Assembly (NCBI GenBank): GCA_016186945.1
Contig: JACPKR010000024.1
Coordinates: 1 to 37,724, forward strand
DNA from: Deltaproteobacteria bacterium
GTDB lineage: Bacteria; Bdellovibrionota_B; Oligoflexia; Oligoflexales; Bog-1112
Length of the DNA stretch: 37,724 nucleotides
Direction of reading: 5' to 3'
The position numbers and the translations under genes were made by a program. A model generated the notes under the pieces. The model did not search any database, was not told where the DNA came from, and was given only the letters and a program-made list of their open reading frames with translations. This document shows, piece after piece, positions 30,508-37,724 of the stretch (the stretch's first letter is position 1; each line of letters opens with the position of its first letter).

Positions 30508-33339
30508 TTACTGCGAAAGACGAGTCACAATGCCAAATTCAAGTAAAGTCTTCGCGCGTTTTGCTCCCGATAACGGACCAAGGCTTTCATCGATAGTAGA
30601 CATGATGTCGTCTTGTTGCACGAGATAAGCTCCAGTGCCTGCTCCAGTTCCTCCGATAATTGTCACTATGATTCCCATTGTTAAAAGAGCAGCTCCGACT
30701 CCAATGATACCGCTGATACCGCGAACACGGCTGCTACCAGATGCGTCACCTGGCCTCCTTGCGGATTCTGGTCCCCCCGGCAACTTTCGAGGAGCAGCAC
30801 CCCCAACTTCAACTCCCCCCAATCCTGAGAGGGGCCTCGTTGAGAAGTCAACAGAACTCACTCTTGTGCTTGATGGAGGGCCGCCCAATGCTGGCGCCGC
30901 GGTCAGTCCTGTCCTTATTTCTATTTGACTGTTAAATTTTTCTGCACCCGTTCGAATACTTTCATCAACACGGGATACTTGCGCTTGGATTGAGTCGAAT
31001 CCTTTTCCCAGCTCGAACAACCCTTCAAAATTTTTTCCCTGGCGAATGATTCGGAACTCCGAGTCCTCTGGCAGGCTGGCGTCGTGATCGACGATTAGGT
31101 CCTGGACTGCTTTTTTTTTGTCGGCAAAAGTTTTAGGATCGCTTTCAATTACCGCTAGATCAGCCAGTATAGACGTCCTTCCCCACTCCATCTCCATCCG
31201 AATGTCCTCAACCGTCTGAACGCGATATTGTGGATCAGCCGCAGATGCAGATCTAAGAAAATCAATAGTTTTCATATCCTCCATAAGCAAAGGCCTCGTT
31301 TCAAGGCCAACGGCGAGGGAATCGATTTCCGGCGTAGCGAAGGCCGCTGTTGTAAGATTCGCTTTACGTATTGCATCTAATTTTTTCGCGTTCTGTCTGT
31401 GTTTGTAAGCGGCTGCTACTCCAACTCCAAAAGTGGCGAGGCCAGCTACCATCAGCCCTGCTCCAATGTACATAACGATTGAGCTTGGTTTACTCAGCAA
31501 ACTAATAGCCTGGCTTGTACCGCCTCCTTCGCCAGATGTACCGCATCCTCCGCCAGATGTACCGCCTCCTCCGCCAGATGTACCGCCTCCTCCGCCAGAT
31601 GCGACTGTTCCACTTTTCTGGCAGTTATTTTGACCTCTGAAATTTGTCCAAGCTCCATTTGAGCAAGTTATTTGAGGAAGCATAGTTGCTGAATATTCAG
31701 AGTTGCATTTGCCAGTAACGTTTTCATTGTTAAGTGCTCCTGTAACTGTTCCCCAGTGTCCGTTTTGTATTGTGGTTTCTGCGGATGAACCCAAGTTAGT
31801 ACAGTCAGCAGGAGTGGTTGAGGGTGTAGGATTACAGCTATCCAATCCTTGAGGATTGGTCCAGTTACCGAACTCACAAGAGATTAAGATCGCGACAGTG
31901 CTTTCGAAATTTTGATTACATGCTCCGGTAATTTGTTGTTCATGGGTTGCTGTATTGTTTCCTCCCCAGGTGCCGTTTACAATCAGGGTTGTTGCGTCAG
32001 CGCCTAATCCCGAACAGGACTTAGGCTGGCAACCATCGTTATCTGGCTTGTCATCGGAAGGGAAGATCCAACTACCTGTTGAGCAGACAACTTCCAAGGA
32101 TCCTGTATACTTATTTGCATCACAGTTGCTTGTAACGGAAGCCCCGCTTTGGTAGCTTTCAGGGCTTGTAGGCCATGTGATACCCTCGCGTTGTGGAAAG
32201 TTGGAGGTTGTACAAGAGACTGGTTCGGTTTCTGGTTCTTCTGGTTGTTGCGTGGGTGCTTCGATCGCGCTTTGACCCGCTGCAGTTGAGCTGGTTTCCA
32301 TTTGCGCTTCGATCGCCCTTTGACCCGCTGCAGTTGAGCTGGTTTCCATTTGCGCTTCGATCGCCCTTTGACCCGCTGCAGTTGAGCTGGTTTTCACTTG
32401 TGCTGCAGCCTCTACTTTCTCTTGGCAAACGGTTACGCTGTCCTTACTTTCCGTTAGTTTTAAGTTTGAAGTGGTGCCACCGGCCAAAGCTAAGCCTTGT
32501 TGTGAAGGTTGGCATAGTTCGGATTGCAAAGCTGGCTGTGTGTCAATAATTGCAATCATTTCTTCAACACAAGCTTGTTCACCCAAATTCAAAATACTCA
32601 TCAAAGAAAGGTTTTGTAGATTCGAACAAGTGGCATCTTGGGAAGCGCTTGAACAGTTTGCTAATTTCATTTTCAATGTTCTGCAAAGGCTGCGAGCGCG
32701 GCTCTCTACGGTTTGCTCTATTTTTGCAAGTTTGGCAAACTCTGATGCCACCAACTTGTTTGCTTGTTCATCGGTAAGTTTAGGTTGTTGGACTGTCGTT
32801 GTGTCAGGAACGTCCTGCGGAATTGCCATTGCTGGTGTACCGCAAAATAGGTTAAGGCCGTTGAAACTTTCATTTGAGGCCATGTTGTTGGCGGGCACTC
32901 TATCCATCTCAACGCAAGCTTTTGTATATGCCATCTGATCGTCCGGATTTCGTCCATTAAAATATACCAGGTTTGTTGCTGAAATTTTTATCTCGCAATC
33001 TGTCGGATTATTGCGGCTGCACATTTTTATCCAATAATTATCGGGGAAAATGTTTTCATTCATGACCTCAGTTTCAACCCTTGCTCGGCACACACCTCCA
33101 TTGATTCCGACAATGCGATTGCATCCAAGTATTACCTTCCCTATTTTCAGGTCGCCTGCCGAGGAGATAGGTGGTAGGCGCGTAACTAGATTAAATGAAA
33201 CACAACCCTCCTCGGGCAACTGCTGGAGGGCTACAGTGGGGGGAGGTCTGGACTTGGTTGTTTCAATCTTTTTCCTGGGTTTGCATGAGGATAGACCCGC
33301 CATGGCAACTAAGCTTATAAATATGATTGTTTTTCTCAT
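30508..33339 (-). CDS. Large lipoprotein with three sushi-like modules and two membrane segments
   Basis: ATG 33339 (MRKTIIFISLVAMAGLSSC, lipobox Cys19, GAGGG upstream) is preferred to an earlier frame that runs into intron sequence. The 943-residue chain has a Cys-rich N-terminal region, a three-copy 16-residue repeat (AQMETSSTAAGQRAIE), then three modules of about 60 residues with four cysteines and a CxxGxW core (CSTGSW, CEFGNW, CSNGAW), as in sushi/CCP domains. Gly-rich heptads follow, then a membrane segment (VMYIGAGLMVAGLATFGVGVA), a helical domain and a second one (GIIGVGAALLTMGIIVTIIGG). Sushi domains bind proteins or sugars. A surface adhesin or stalk is plausible. Confidence 0.6.
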   Translation of the reverse strand: MRKTIIFISLVAMAGLSSCKPRKKIETTKSRPPPTVALQQLPEEGCVSFNLVTRLPPISSAGDLKIGKVILGCNRIVGINGGVCRARVETEVMNENIFPDNYWIKMCSRNNPTDCEIKISATNLVYFNGRNPDDQMAYTKACVEMDRVPANNMASNESFNGLNLFCGTPAMAIPQDVPDTTTVQQPKLTDEQANKLVASEFAKLAKIEQTVESRARSLCRTLKMKLANCSSASQDATCSNLQNLSLMSILNLGEQACVEEMIAIIDTQPALQSELCQPSQQGLALAGGTTSNLKLTESKDSVTVCQEKVEAAAQVKTSSTAAGQRAIEAQMETSSTAAGQRAIEAQMETSSTAAGQSAIEAPTQQPEEPETEPVSCTTSNFPQREGITWPTSPESYQSGASVTSNCDANKYTGSLEVVCSTGSWIFPSDDKPDNDGCQPKSCSGLGADATTLIVNGTWGGNNTATHEQQITGACNQNFESTVAILISCEFGNWTNPQGLDSCNPTPSTTPADCTNLGSSAETTIQNGHWGTVTGALNNENVTGKCNSEYSATMLPQITCSNGAWTNFRGQNNCQKSGTVASGGGGGTSGGGGGTSGGGCGTSGEGGGTSQAISLLSKPSSIVMYIGAGLMVAGLATFGVGVAAAYKHRQNAKKLDAIRKANLTTAAFATPEIDSLAVGLETRPLLMEDMKTIDFLRSASAADPQYRVQTVEDIRMEMEWGRTSILADLAVIESDPKTFADKKKAVQDLIVDHDASLPEDSEFRIIRQGKNFEGLFELGKGFDSIQAQVSRVDESIRTGAEKFNSQIEIRTGLTAAPALGGPPSSTRVSSVDFSTRPLSGLGGVEVGGAAPRKLPGGPESARRPGDASGSSRVRGISGIIGVGAALLTMGIIVTIIGGTGAGTGAYLVQQDDIMSTIDESLGPLSGAKRAKTLLEFGIVTRLSQ
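31517..31600. repeat. Tandem 21-bp repeat coding for Gly-rich heptads
   Basis: Four 21-bp units inside the large lipoprotein encode the heptad SGGGGGT and variants. They form a flexible linker before the first internal membrane segment and are likely to vary in number by slippage. Confidence 0.85.
32259..32402. repeat. Three tandem 48-bp repeats in the lipoprotein gene
   Basis: Units 32259-32306, 32307-32354 and 32355-32402 are nearly identical and each encodes 16 residues (AQMETSSTAAGQRAIE). The near identity implies recent expansion, so copy number probably differs between strains. The units lie just before the sushi-like modules. Confidence 0.9.
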
Positions 33340-33447
33340 GCTTGCCCTCGTGGGACCTTCAACATTATATTTCTTTTTCGGATTCGCGGACGCATAACTT
33401 AAGAAAAATCTTTTTGCTGAAAAACGCGAACACTGTTTGCTCAGCCC

Positions 33448-33548
33448 GAGCCAATGTATCGTGAAAACGATGTACATATTGGTTCTACGCGCGTAAAATA
33501 GATATGAATATCTGTTTTACGCGAGGATTATCCATGGTTAAAAGGGCC
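33448..33548 (+). ncRNA. Group II intron 3' fragment (domains V and VI), copy 2
   Basis: It is the same as the 29237 copy except for two changes (one in the domain V stem and one in the domain VI loop). It begins at GAGCC, includes the GAAA-capped hairpin and the CGCGTAAAA/TTTTACGCG hairpin, and both copies continue identically 25 bases past the hairpin. A reverse-transcriptase scrap starts two bases downstream. It lies upstream of the large lipoprotein in the opposite direction. Confidence 0.65.
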
Positions 33549-33550
33549 CA

Positions 33551-33646
33551 GTTTATGAGCAAGACTTTCTAAAGTGCTCGTTCGGTGGAAGACCAAATAT
33601 CGGAGCCCACAACGCCTTATGCACATTCAATGAGAATATTTGCTGG
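33551..33646 (+). pseudogene. Fragment of a group II intron reverse transcriptase
   Basis: In the frame starting at 33551 the sequence reads VYEQDFLKCSFGGRPNIG then AHNALCTFNENI, which matches the conserved YExDFLxCSFGGRPGxxAHxAL block of group II intron-encoded reverse transcriptases. There is no start codon, and upstream frames are closed within a few codons. The rest of the protein is missing, with the DUF2442 gene end following. In an intact intron this frame would precede domain V, not follow it, so the locus has been rearranged. Confidence 0.65.
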
Positions 33647-33660
33647 GAACAAGAAATGAA

Positions 33661-33945
33661 TCAAGCCTGCTTTCGGCTTCGAGAAGCTTTTTCTGATTCT
33701 TGGCCCCACATCCTCATTGCGTCAGGACAAAATTCCAGGCCATTTGGCCAAGCGAGTGCCCCAGATTCAAGAAAACATTTTTCAAACATTCCTCCGCGCA
33801 GAACTTCTGCAGCTAATCCTTTTGGCTTTTCAAAGATATGTTTCATTGGCACTGTCATAACAACGCCATCGGTAAACCTAATTTTTATGGAAAAAGCCTC
33901 TGAGTCAATATCAATAATTTGTTTAATTTGATTCCCTAACTTCAT
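33661..33945 (-). CDS. DUF2442 protein
   Basis: The 94-residue product fits DUF2442: a first strand of the type IKIRFTDGVVMTVPMKHIF, then FLESGALAWPNGLEFCPDAM with the conserved WPNG and terminal CPDA block. The C-terminal tail (GQESEKASRSRKQA) runs into the intron debris and may be altered. It lies three bases after the DUF4160 gene. DUF4160-DUF2442 pairs are common in bacterial genomes and mobile regions and are suspected to form toxin-antitoxin-like units, but this has not been proven here. Confidence 0.75.
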   Translation of the reverse strand: MKLGNQIKQIIDIDSEAFSIKIRFTDGVVMTVPMKHIFEKPKGLAAEVLRGGMFEKCFLESGALAWPNGLEFCPDAMRMWGQESEKASRSRKQA

Positions 33946-33948
33946 ATT

Positions 33949-34209
33949 TTATTCCAAAGGTTTAATACGCCGAGGAGTTCCAAATTGTTCCGCTTCACCC
34001 CACGCTTTCATGACTTCTAGCTTCCTCAGCTTTAGCCATTCTTTGACAAGCTTTTGGGCACGAGGCGGTAGTCGCCCAGCAATGATTCGTCCTGTTGCAA
34101 TCTCAAACTGCGCTTCAAATTCTCCATAGGTCGCATGGATATGGGGTGGGTTATGGTCCCCATGAAAGATCTTTATTACTATACCAAAAAAAGTAGAAAT
34201 TATAGGCAA
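33949..34209 (-). CDS. DUF4160 protein, TTG start
   Basis: From TTG 34209 the 86-residue product reads MPIISTFFGIVIKIF then HGDHNPPHIHATYGEFEAQ, the DHNPPHxHxxYGE motif of DUF4160, and continues with AGRLPPRAQKLVKEW and a C-terminal RRIKPLE. GGAG seven bases upstream and the family-typical MPxI start support TTG; an upstream ATG in frame would add 34 residues unrelated to the family. It is the first gene of the pair with DUF2442. The histidine-rich motif could bind metal. Confidence 0.8.
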   Translation of the reverse strand: MPIISTFFGIVIKIFHGDHNPPHIHATYGEFEAQFEIATGRIIAGRLPPRAQKLVKEWLKLRKLEVMKAWGEAEQFGTPRRIKPLE

Positions 34210-34314
34210 GGTTAGGCTCCAAAACATATTTATCAATGTGGTGCATCTCGCCGAGAGAAGACCGGATAACCGGTTTTTTTTCGATCGCAATGCCACCATA
34301 TAGTTTAGCAAATT

Positions 34315-34425
34315 TCAGGGAGTTATTTGTGAGCAAATAACCGCTCCTCCTAAACACACATCGCCATTGTAAAAAACTACCGACTGCCCAACAGCAATTA
34401 CTTTTTGCGGAACTCGAAAAAAAAT
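34315..34425 (-). pseudogene. mnmA: C-terminal remnant of mnmA (tRNA 2-thiouridylase)
   Basis: On the minus strand the frame reads [19 protein letters not shown] then [14 protein letters not shown] and stop. The GQxxVFYxGDxxLGGxxI block is the C-terminal signature of MnmA, which makes 2-thiouridine at tRNA position 34. A TAG stop four codons upstream of the fragment and the absence of the ATP-binding and catalytic parts show it is not functional. A working mnmA must be elsewhere. The rest of the 278-base gap (34210-34487) shows no gene. Confidence 0.7.
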
Positions 34426-34476
34426 TCCCTAAAGCCAAATCTTTTTCATTTTTCTCAAAGAGAGAAGAACCCTTTA

Positions 34477-34527
34477 ATCAAGAAAGTCTAAGGCGCCGCG
34501 ATCTCGACTGTCTTATAGACAAGTTCG
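34477..34527. repeat. Right copy of the 51-bp direct repeat
   Basis: It matches 27606-27656 with three substitutions. On the minus strand it is the true 3' end of the lipoprotein gene; on the plus strand it preserves the IKKV and stop codons of the FMN reductase without the rest of that gene. Confidence 0.85.
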
Positions 34528-35234
34528 AACTTAGCGCTTCTGCGTGGAAATGCAGCGAAAATAAGGGCCTGTGTTCCAAGTTCTGGCTCTTCCCATTCGG
34601 TATCATGGGCCTGCAGGTTTTTGACTTTTCCCGAACTGACAAACCATATAACCTTGACGGGTTCGTCCTGCTGCTTGGAAACGGTCGCAAGAAGTTTGAC
34701 AGGACTGCCGGAAACGGTGCCCGCGGGTTCAACGATTTGTAGGTCAGGCTTTTGCCACTGCAAGGCAGCGTGGTCCTTTGCCACAACGAGGTAGTCCCCG
34801 ACCACGATCTCTTCGTCAGACCCGCTGACAAGTTTCAGCCCGTAACGAAAACGCACGACCCCGTTAAACGCGTCGATGGTTTCCTGCTTCACTTCAGGCA
34901 CGACTGTCGTTGCCATCAAAGTCACCAGGCGCAAAGGACCCAAGTCTTCGTAACTCGGAGGCAGGGAAATAGAAACGCTCGTGGGAATTGAAAATGTCCC
35001 TTGTTCATCAGTATAGGAATCGAAGGACGTAACTTCCTGACCCTTGGGAAGTACGGCGTAGACCGTCAGAGAAACAAGCTTGGGAGCTTCTCCCGTCGAG
35101 GACGCTTCCGTAATGCTCGGGACGGCTTTTATACCGATTCCTCGCAGCTTGTCCACCTTCTCAAAGCGCTCCTCGTCCTCACCACAGCCGCCGATCACGA
35201 GAGCGCTTAAAAGGCAAAGAGATATCAGGCGCAT
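34488..35234 (-). CDS. Lipoprotein paired with the TonB-dependent receptor
   Basis: The 248-residue product has lipobox VIGGC (Cys17) and a beta-rich mature part with repeated strand patterns (KLVSLTVYAVLPKGQEVTSF, SVSISLPPSYEDLG, TVSGSPVKLLATVSKQ), suggesting two Ig- or fibronectin-like domains. No family was recognised. Its ATG overlaps the TGA of the receptor gene (TGATG), with AGGGGA upstream, so translation is coupled and the two products probably act together at the outer membrane, for example as a substrate-binding or assembly partner. Its last codons are duplicated at 27.6 kb. Confidence 0.65.
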   Translation of the reverse strand: MRLISLCLLSALVIGGCGEDEERFEKVDKLRGIGIKAVPSITEASSTGEAPKLVSLTVYAVLPKGQEVTSFDSYTDEQGTFSIPTSVSISLPPSYEDLGPLRLVTLMATTVVPEVKQETIDAFNGVVRFRYGLKLVSGSDEEIVVGDYLVVAKDHAALQWQKPDLQIVEPAGTVSGSPVKLLATVSKQQDEPVKVIWFVSSGKVKNLQAHDTEWEEPELGTQALIFAAFPRRSAKFELVYKTVEIAAP

Positions 35235-37411
35235 CAGAATTCCCCTGAAATTTCAATGTAAGGAATGGGAGGGATCCCTCGGAAGTAAGACTCCTTCGTA
35301 TAGTCATAGTTGTAAGTCACTCCAAAAGCAGGACGCTCAAGTGCCAGATATTCTACCCCCGTGCGCAGCTTCAACTTCCATCTATCCCAAAGAAAATCAT
35401 ACACGCTATAAATGTCAAACTGGTAGTACGGAGGAAGCCTTGCGCCATAACGGTCCTCATTTCTGTAACGCGGCTGATACTTTGCAAAGTTTGAGTTGTA
35501 AACCGCACCGGACACCGGCGTGTAGCGATCCCCCGTATGATAGTAAAGACGGCTTCCGAGTGACCACTGACCCGTGAATTTGTAGTTACCCACTAGATTC
35601 ACCACGTGAGTCTGGTCATATTTGTAAGGCTGCCAGGCGTCGGAGGCGCTTCGTCTCTCCTCAGTCTTAGAATACGTGTAGGACAGCCAACCAAAGGATC
35701 GACCCGTGGGATTGCGTCTCAGGAAAAGTTCAAAACCCTGGCTGCGCTGTTCTCCTTCATTATTGTAGCGAAGAACTTTGTCCGAGCGTACGACGTCGCG
35801 CCCACGCTTCAGATACAACTGCAGATCGGTGGTCCAAAAGTCAGACCAGTCTTTTTCCCAAGCCAAAACATAGTGGAGAAAGTGTTCATTCCCAAGATCA
35901 GGATTTCCAAACGCCTCGTCTGTCTCCTGGGATTGTGGCAATTTCGAATACTGCCCAACGGCAAGCTTCAGCCGAGCTTCCTTTGAAAGCGCGTAAAGCG
36001 CCTTAAATCGAGGGTCAATCACGGTATCGCTTACCTGAGTGCCGTGTGACACGCGAACAGATGGGGTTAAGACGATCGGCTCACTGACACGTAAGTCATA
36101 GGACAACCATGAAGAGTAAATAGACTCCCGAAACTTCGTCGACGTTTCCACCTGGGGAGCTTCCTCAAAGTCTGTGAAGGGGTCATCGTTGACAATCCGC
36201 GGGGCAAGTACATCCACCTGAGCGTTGCTATGGAGAAGTTCCACTCCAAAATAAAGTTTGTCCGTGCGGCTCATGCTTCTTTGCCATTCGAGGGGAAACT
36301 TGGCAGTCTGATCTCGAATCTTGACGAAGTTGTCCAGGAACTGGGAGTCTACATTTGTATAAACGACCTGTGGGGTCGCAGTGTATCGCCAGGCGCTTCC
36401 AAGACTTTGGTTGATTTCCACACCCGTCGCAATGAAAAAGGTACTGACATCGAAATTGAGCTGGCCCGTCTCATCTCCAGGCCCAGGAACAATAAGTACC
36501 AGACCGTCCAGGGAACTAAGACCGAGAACCTTATAATATCCGTCGTCGGTCCTTTTCAGGTAACGCATGTGCGAGTCGAAGAAGACAGGAACGATCGTGT
36601 TTTCCTCCTCAAGAACTTTCGGCAGAAAGGCTTCCAGGTAGCTCCGTCTTACGGAAATGGAGAACGCACTATCTTCACTCAAAGGTCGTTCATGGTAGAC
36701 GCTGGAGTATATGGGAAGGTTGACCTTCAGCTCCGTCATAGGACGATCGGGAATGGTGCCGGTCGTACGCAAGTTGACGATACCTCCTGTGGCCTCTCCG
36801 TATTCTGGGCCAAAACCTCCTGCTGAGAATTCCACTTCCTCCAGGAGTTTTTCAGGGACAACCGACAGCCCACCTATAATATGGTAGATAAAGGGGACAT
36901 CGAGACCGTCTACGAAATACTTACTGTCCTCTGGTGCCGACCCTCGCACAACAATGTTAGGTCCGAGGCTCGGGCTTTGTACCCCCGGTAGCAGTTTTGT
37001 GATCTGAGCAGGATCGCCCCTTGGAGCAACGGCCTTCGACTCTTCGATGGTGATGCTTTTCCGAGACACAGCACTTCGTTTTTTACCCGTAACAATGATG
37101 ACACTGTCATCCGGCTGCGCAGGATAAAGGAACAAGGAGTTGAGTTCAGTCGTGCTTAATTCCCACTTTTGCAACGTTAACTTAAGATACCCATCACGGA
37201 AGACAGAAATTGTTTCGCCCACTTGCGTGTGAGGAATTTCCAGTTTTCCTTCTGCATCAGAATAAAAAACCTCGCTCCCGGTTTTGACCTCGGCACGACG
37301 GAGGGGGACTCCTGATCCTTTGGCAGAAATTGTGAAGCGGTACGCAGGCTCTTGCGCCCGTAGAGCGACGCTTGCAAGGGCAGTCACTAACAGAATAATG
37401 CGGTGTAGCAT
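35234..37411 (-). CDS. TonB-dependent outer-membrane receptor
   Basis: The 725-residue product has a signal peptide (IILLVTALASVALRA), a carboxypeptidase-regulatory-like beta domain (about 23-98), a TonB-box-like DSVIIVTGKK (102-111), a plug domain (about 112-220, with PGVQSPSLGPNIVVRGSAP and YFVDGLDVP) and a 22-stranded-type barrel ending YIEISGEF with terminal Phe. Such proteins import ligands using TonB energy. The ligand cannot be read. ATG 37411 gives the normal signal peptide; an earlier in-frame start at 37531 lies inside repeat sequence. It is the first gene of a two-gene unit with the lipoprotein. Confidence 0.88.
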   Translation of the reverse strand: MLHRIILLVTALASVALRAQEPAYRFTISAKGSGVPLRRAEVKTGSEVFYSDAEGKLEIPHTQVGETISVFRDGYLKLTLQKWELSTTELNSLFLYPAQPDDSVIIVTGKKRSAVSRKSITIEESKAVAPRGDPAQITKLLPGVQSPSLGPNIVVRGSAPEDSKYFVDGLDVPFIYHIIGGLSVVPEKLLEEVEFSAGGFGPEYGEATGGIVNLRTTGTIPDRPMTELKVNLPIYSSVYHERPLSEDSAFSISVRRSYLEAFLPKVLEEENTIVPVFFDSHMRYLKRTDDGYYKVLGLSSLDGLVLIVPGPGDETGQLNFDVSTFFIATGVEINQSLGSAWRYTATPQVVYTNVDSQFLDNFVKIRDQTAKFPLEWQRSMSRTDKLYFGVELLHSNAQVDVLAPRIVNDDPFTDFEEAPQVETSTKFRESIYSSWLSYDLRVSEPIVLTPSVRVSHGTQVSDTVIDPRFKALYALSKEARLKLAVGQYSKLPQSQETDEAFGNPDLGNEHFLHYVLAWEKDWSDFWTTDLQLYLKRGRDVVRSDKVLRYNNEGEQRSQGFELFLRRNPTGRSFGWLSYTYSKTEERRSASDAWQPYKYDQTHVVNLVGNYKFTGQWSLGSRLYYHTGDRYTPVSGAVYNSNFAKYQPRYRNEDRYGARLPPYYQFDIYSVYDFLWDRWKLKLRTGVEYLALERPAFGVTYNYDYTKESYFRGIPPIPYIEISGEF

Positions 37412-37440
37412 GGAAACATTATAACACGGGCAAATCCCTA

Positions 37441-37500
37441 GCCCCTTTTCAAAAACTTCAGTATTTAAAGTTTTTTGGGGGGAGGCGTGGAGGGGAACTT
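37441..37500. mobile_element. Family B element, left part, broken by family C repeats
   Basis: CCCCTTTTCAAAAACTTCAG and GTTTTTTGGGGGG form the central hairpin, and GGAGGGGAACTTT begins the third, which is then interrupted by family C units; its partner GTAAAAGGTCCTCTCCAC reappears at 37588 and again at 37695. Confidence 0.7.
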
Positions 37501-37724
37501 TGTCATCCCGCGGCTTGACCGCGGGATCCAACGGGGCAGCCTTCCTCGAACAAGTCGGACCCCGCGGTCAAGCCGCGGGATGACAGCTTGTAAAAGGTCC
37601 TCTCCACCGTCATCCCGCGGCTTGACCGCGGGATCCAACGGGGCAGCCTTCCTCGAACAAGTCGGACCCCGCGGTCAAGCCGCGGGATGACAGCTTGTAA
37701 AAGGTCCTCTCCACCGTCATCCCA
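37501..37724. repeat. Tandem 107-bp array of paired family C palindromes, continuing past the window
   Basis: Each unit holds a direct palindrome, the linker ACGGGGCAGCCTTCCTCG, an inverted palindrome and a stub of family B (GTAAAAGGTCCTCTCCAC). Units begin at 37501 and 37608, and a third starts at the edge. With the family B part this accounts for the 313 bases after the receptor gene; no gene is visible. Confidence 0.85.

Noticed and set aside
33340-33477. A longer start for the sushi lipoprotein at 33477
   Set aside because: It would place 46 residues, partly read from the intron fragment, before a perfect lipoprotein signal peptide.
34151-34438. A 95-codon minus-strand frame
   Set aside because: It runs out of frame across the mnmA remnant and the DUF4160 start and resembles nothing.

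Overview
The window is a gene-rich stretch of a Gram-negative chromosome. It has an LPS acyltransferase (LpxD), a TonB-dependent receptor, many lipobox and signal-peptide proteins, outer-membrane barrel-like proteins and a GldA/GldFG/DUF4340 transporter operon. That mix resembles Bdellovibrionota/Oligoflexia or another delta-proteobacterium-like lineage, but no rRNA or tRNA is present and I hold the placement loosely. A secreted protein with two SH2-like domains, dense palindromic repeats and intron debris are compatible with a host-associated or predatory lifestyle (inference).

Layout. 0-6.4 kb: a DUF4143 ATPase, a zinc-site lipoprotein, a metallo-beta-lactamase-fold hydrolase, lpxD, and a glutamate-synthase-beta-like Fe-S flavoprotein. 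6.5-10.1 kb (+): two secreted proteins, one with tandem SH2-like modules plus sixteen G-aromatic-[DN]-x-x pentads, the next an NlpC/P60-like protein that appears to start at an ATT codon. 10.2-12.7 kb (-): a PilZ-like protein and a trypsin-like lipoprotein. 12.8-17.7 kb (-): a compact five-gene operon coding only for exported proteins: a GP42/elicitor-type transglutaminase, a duplicated beta-sandwich protein, a barrel-like protein, an HExxH/NEGxAD lipoprotein protease and a second barrel-like protein. 17.9-21.6 kb (-): recJ-xseB-xseA. 21.7-27.6 kb (+): the Gld-type ABC system, then bcp and an FMN reductase.

27.6-34.5 kb looks like a 6.9-kb insertion into an ancestral convergent pair (FMN reductase and a TonB-linked lipoprotein, with overlapping stop codons). 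A 51-bp direct repeat carrying the ends of both genes brackets it. Inside are a second DUF4143 ATPase, two nearly identical 101-bp group II intron domain V/VI copies, a winged-helix protein, a 943-residue sushi-module lipoprotein, a reverse-transcriptase scrap, a DUF4160/DUF2442 pair and the last codons of an mnmA gene. 34.5-37.4 kb (-) is a TonB-dependent receptor translationally coupled to a lipoprotein.

Three short repeat families thread the window: (A) a roughly 140-bp element with perfect 22-bp terminal inverted repeats and an internal perfect Shine-Dalgarno sequence; (B) a roughly 170-bp chain of three hairpins ending in CTATAGT-type inverted repeats; (C) a 30-bp palindrome (ATCCCGCGG-loop-CCGCGGGAT) in arrays, sometimes nested inside family B. 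These repeats supply stop codons to several genes, and half of one family A copy forms the start of a secreted protein.
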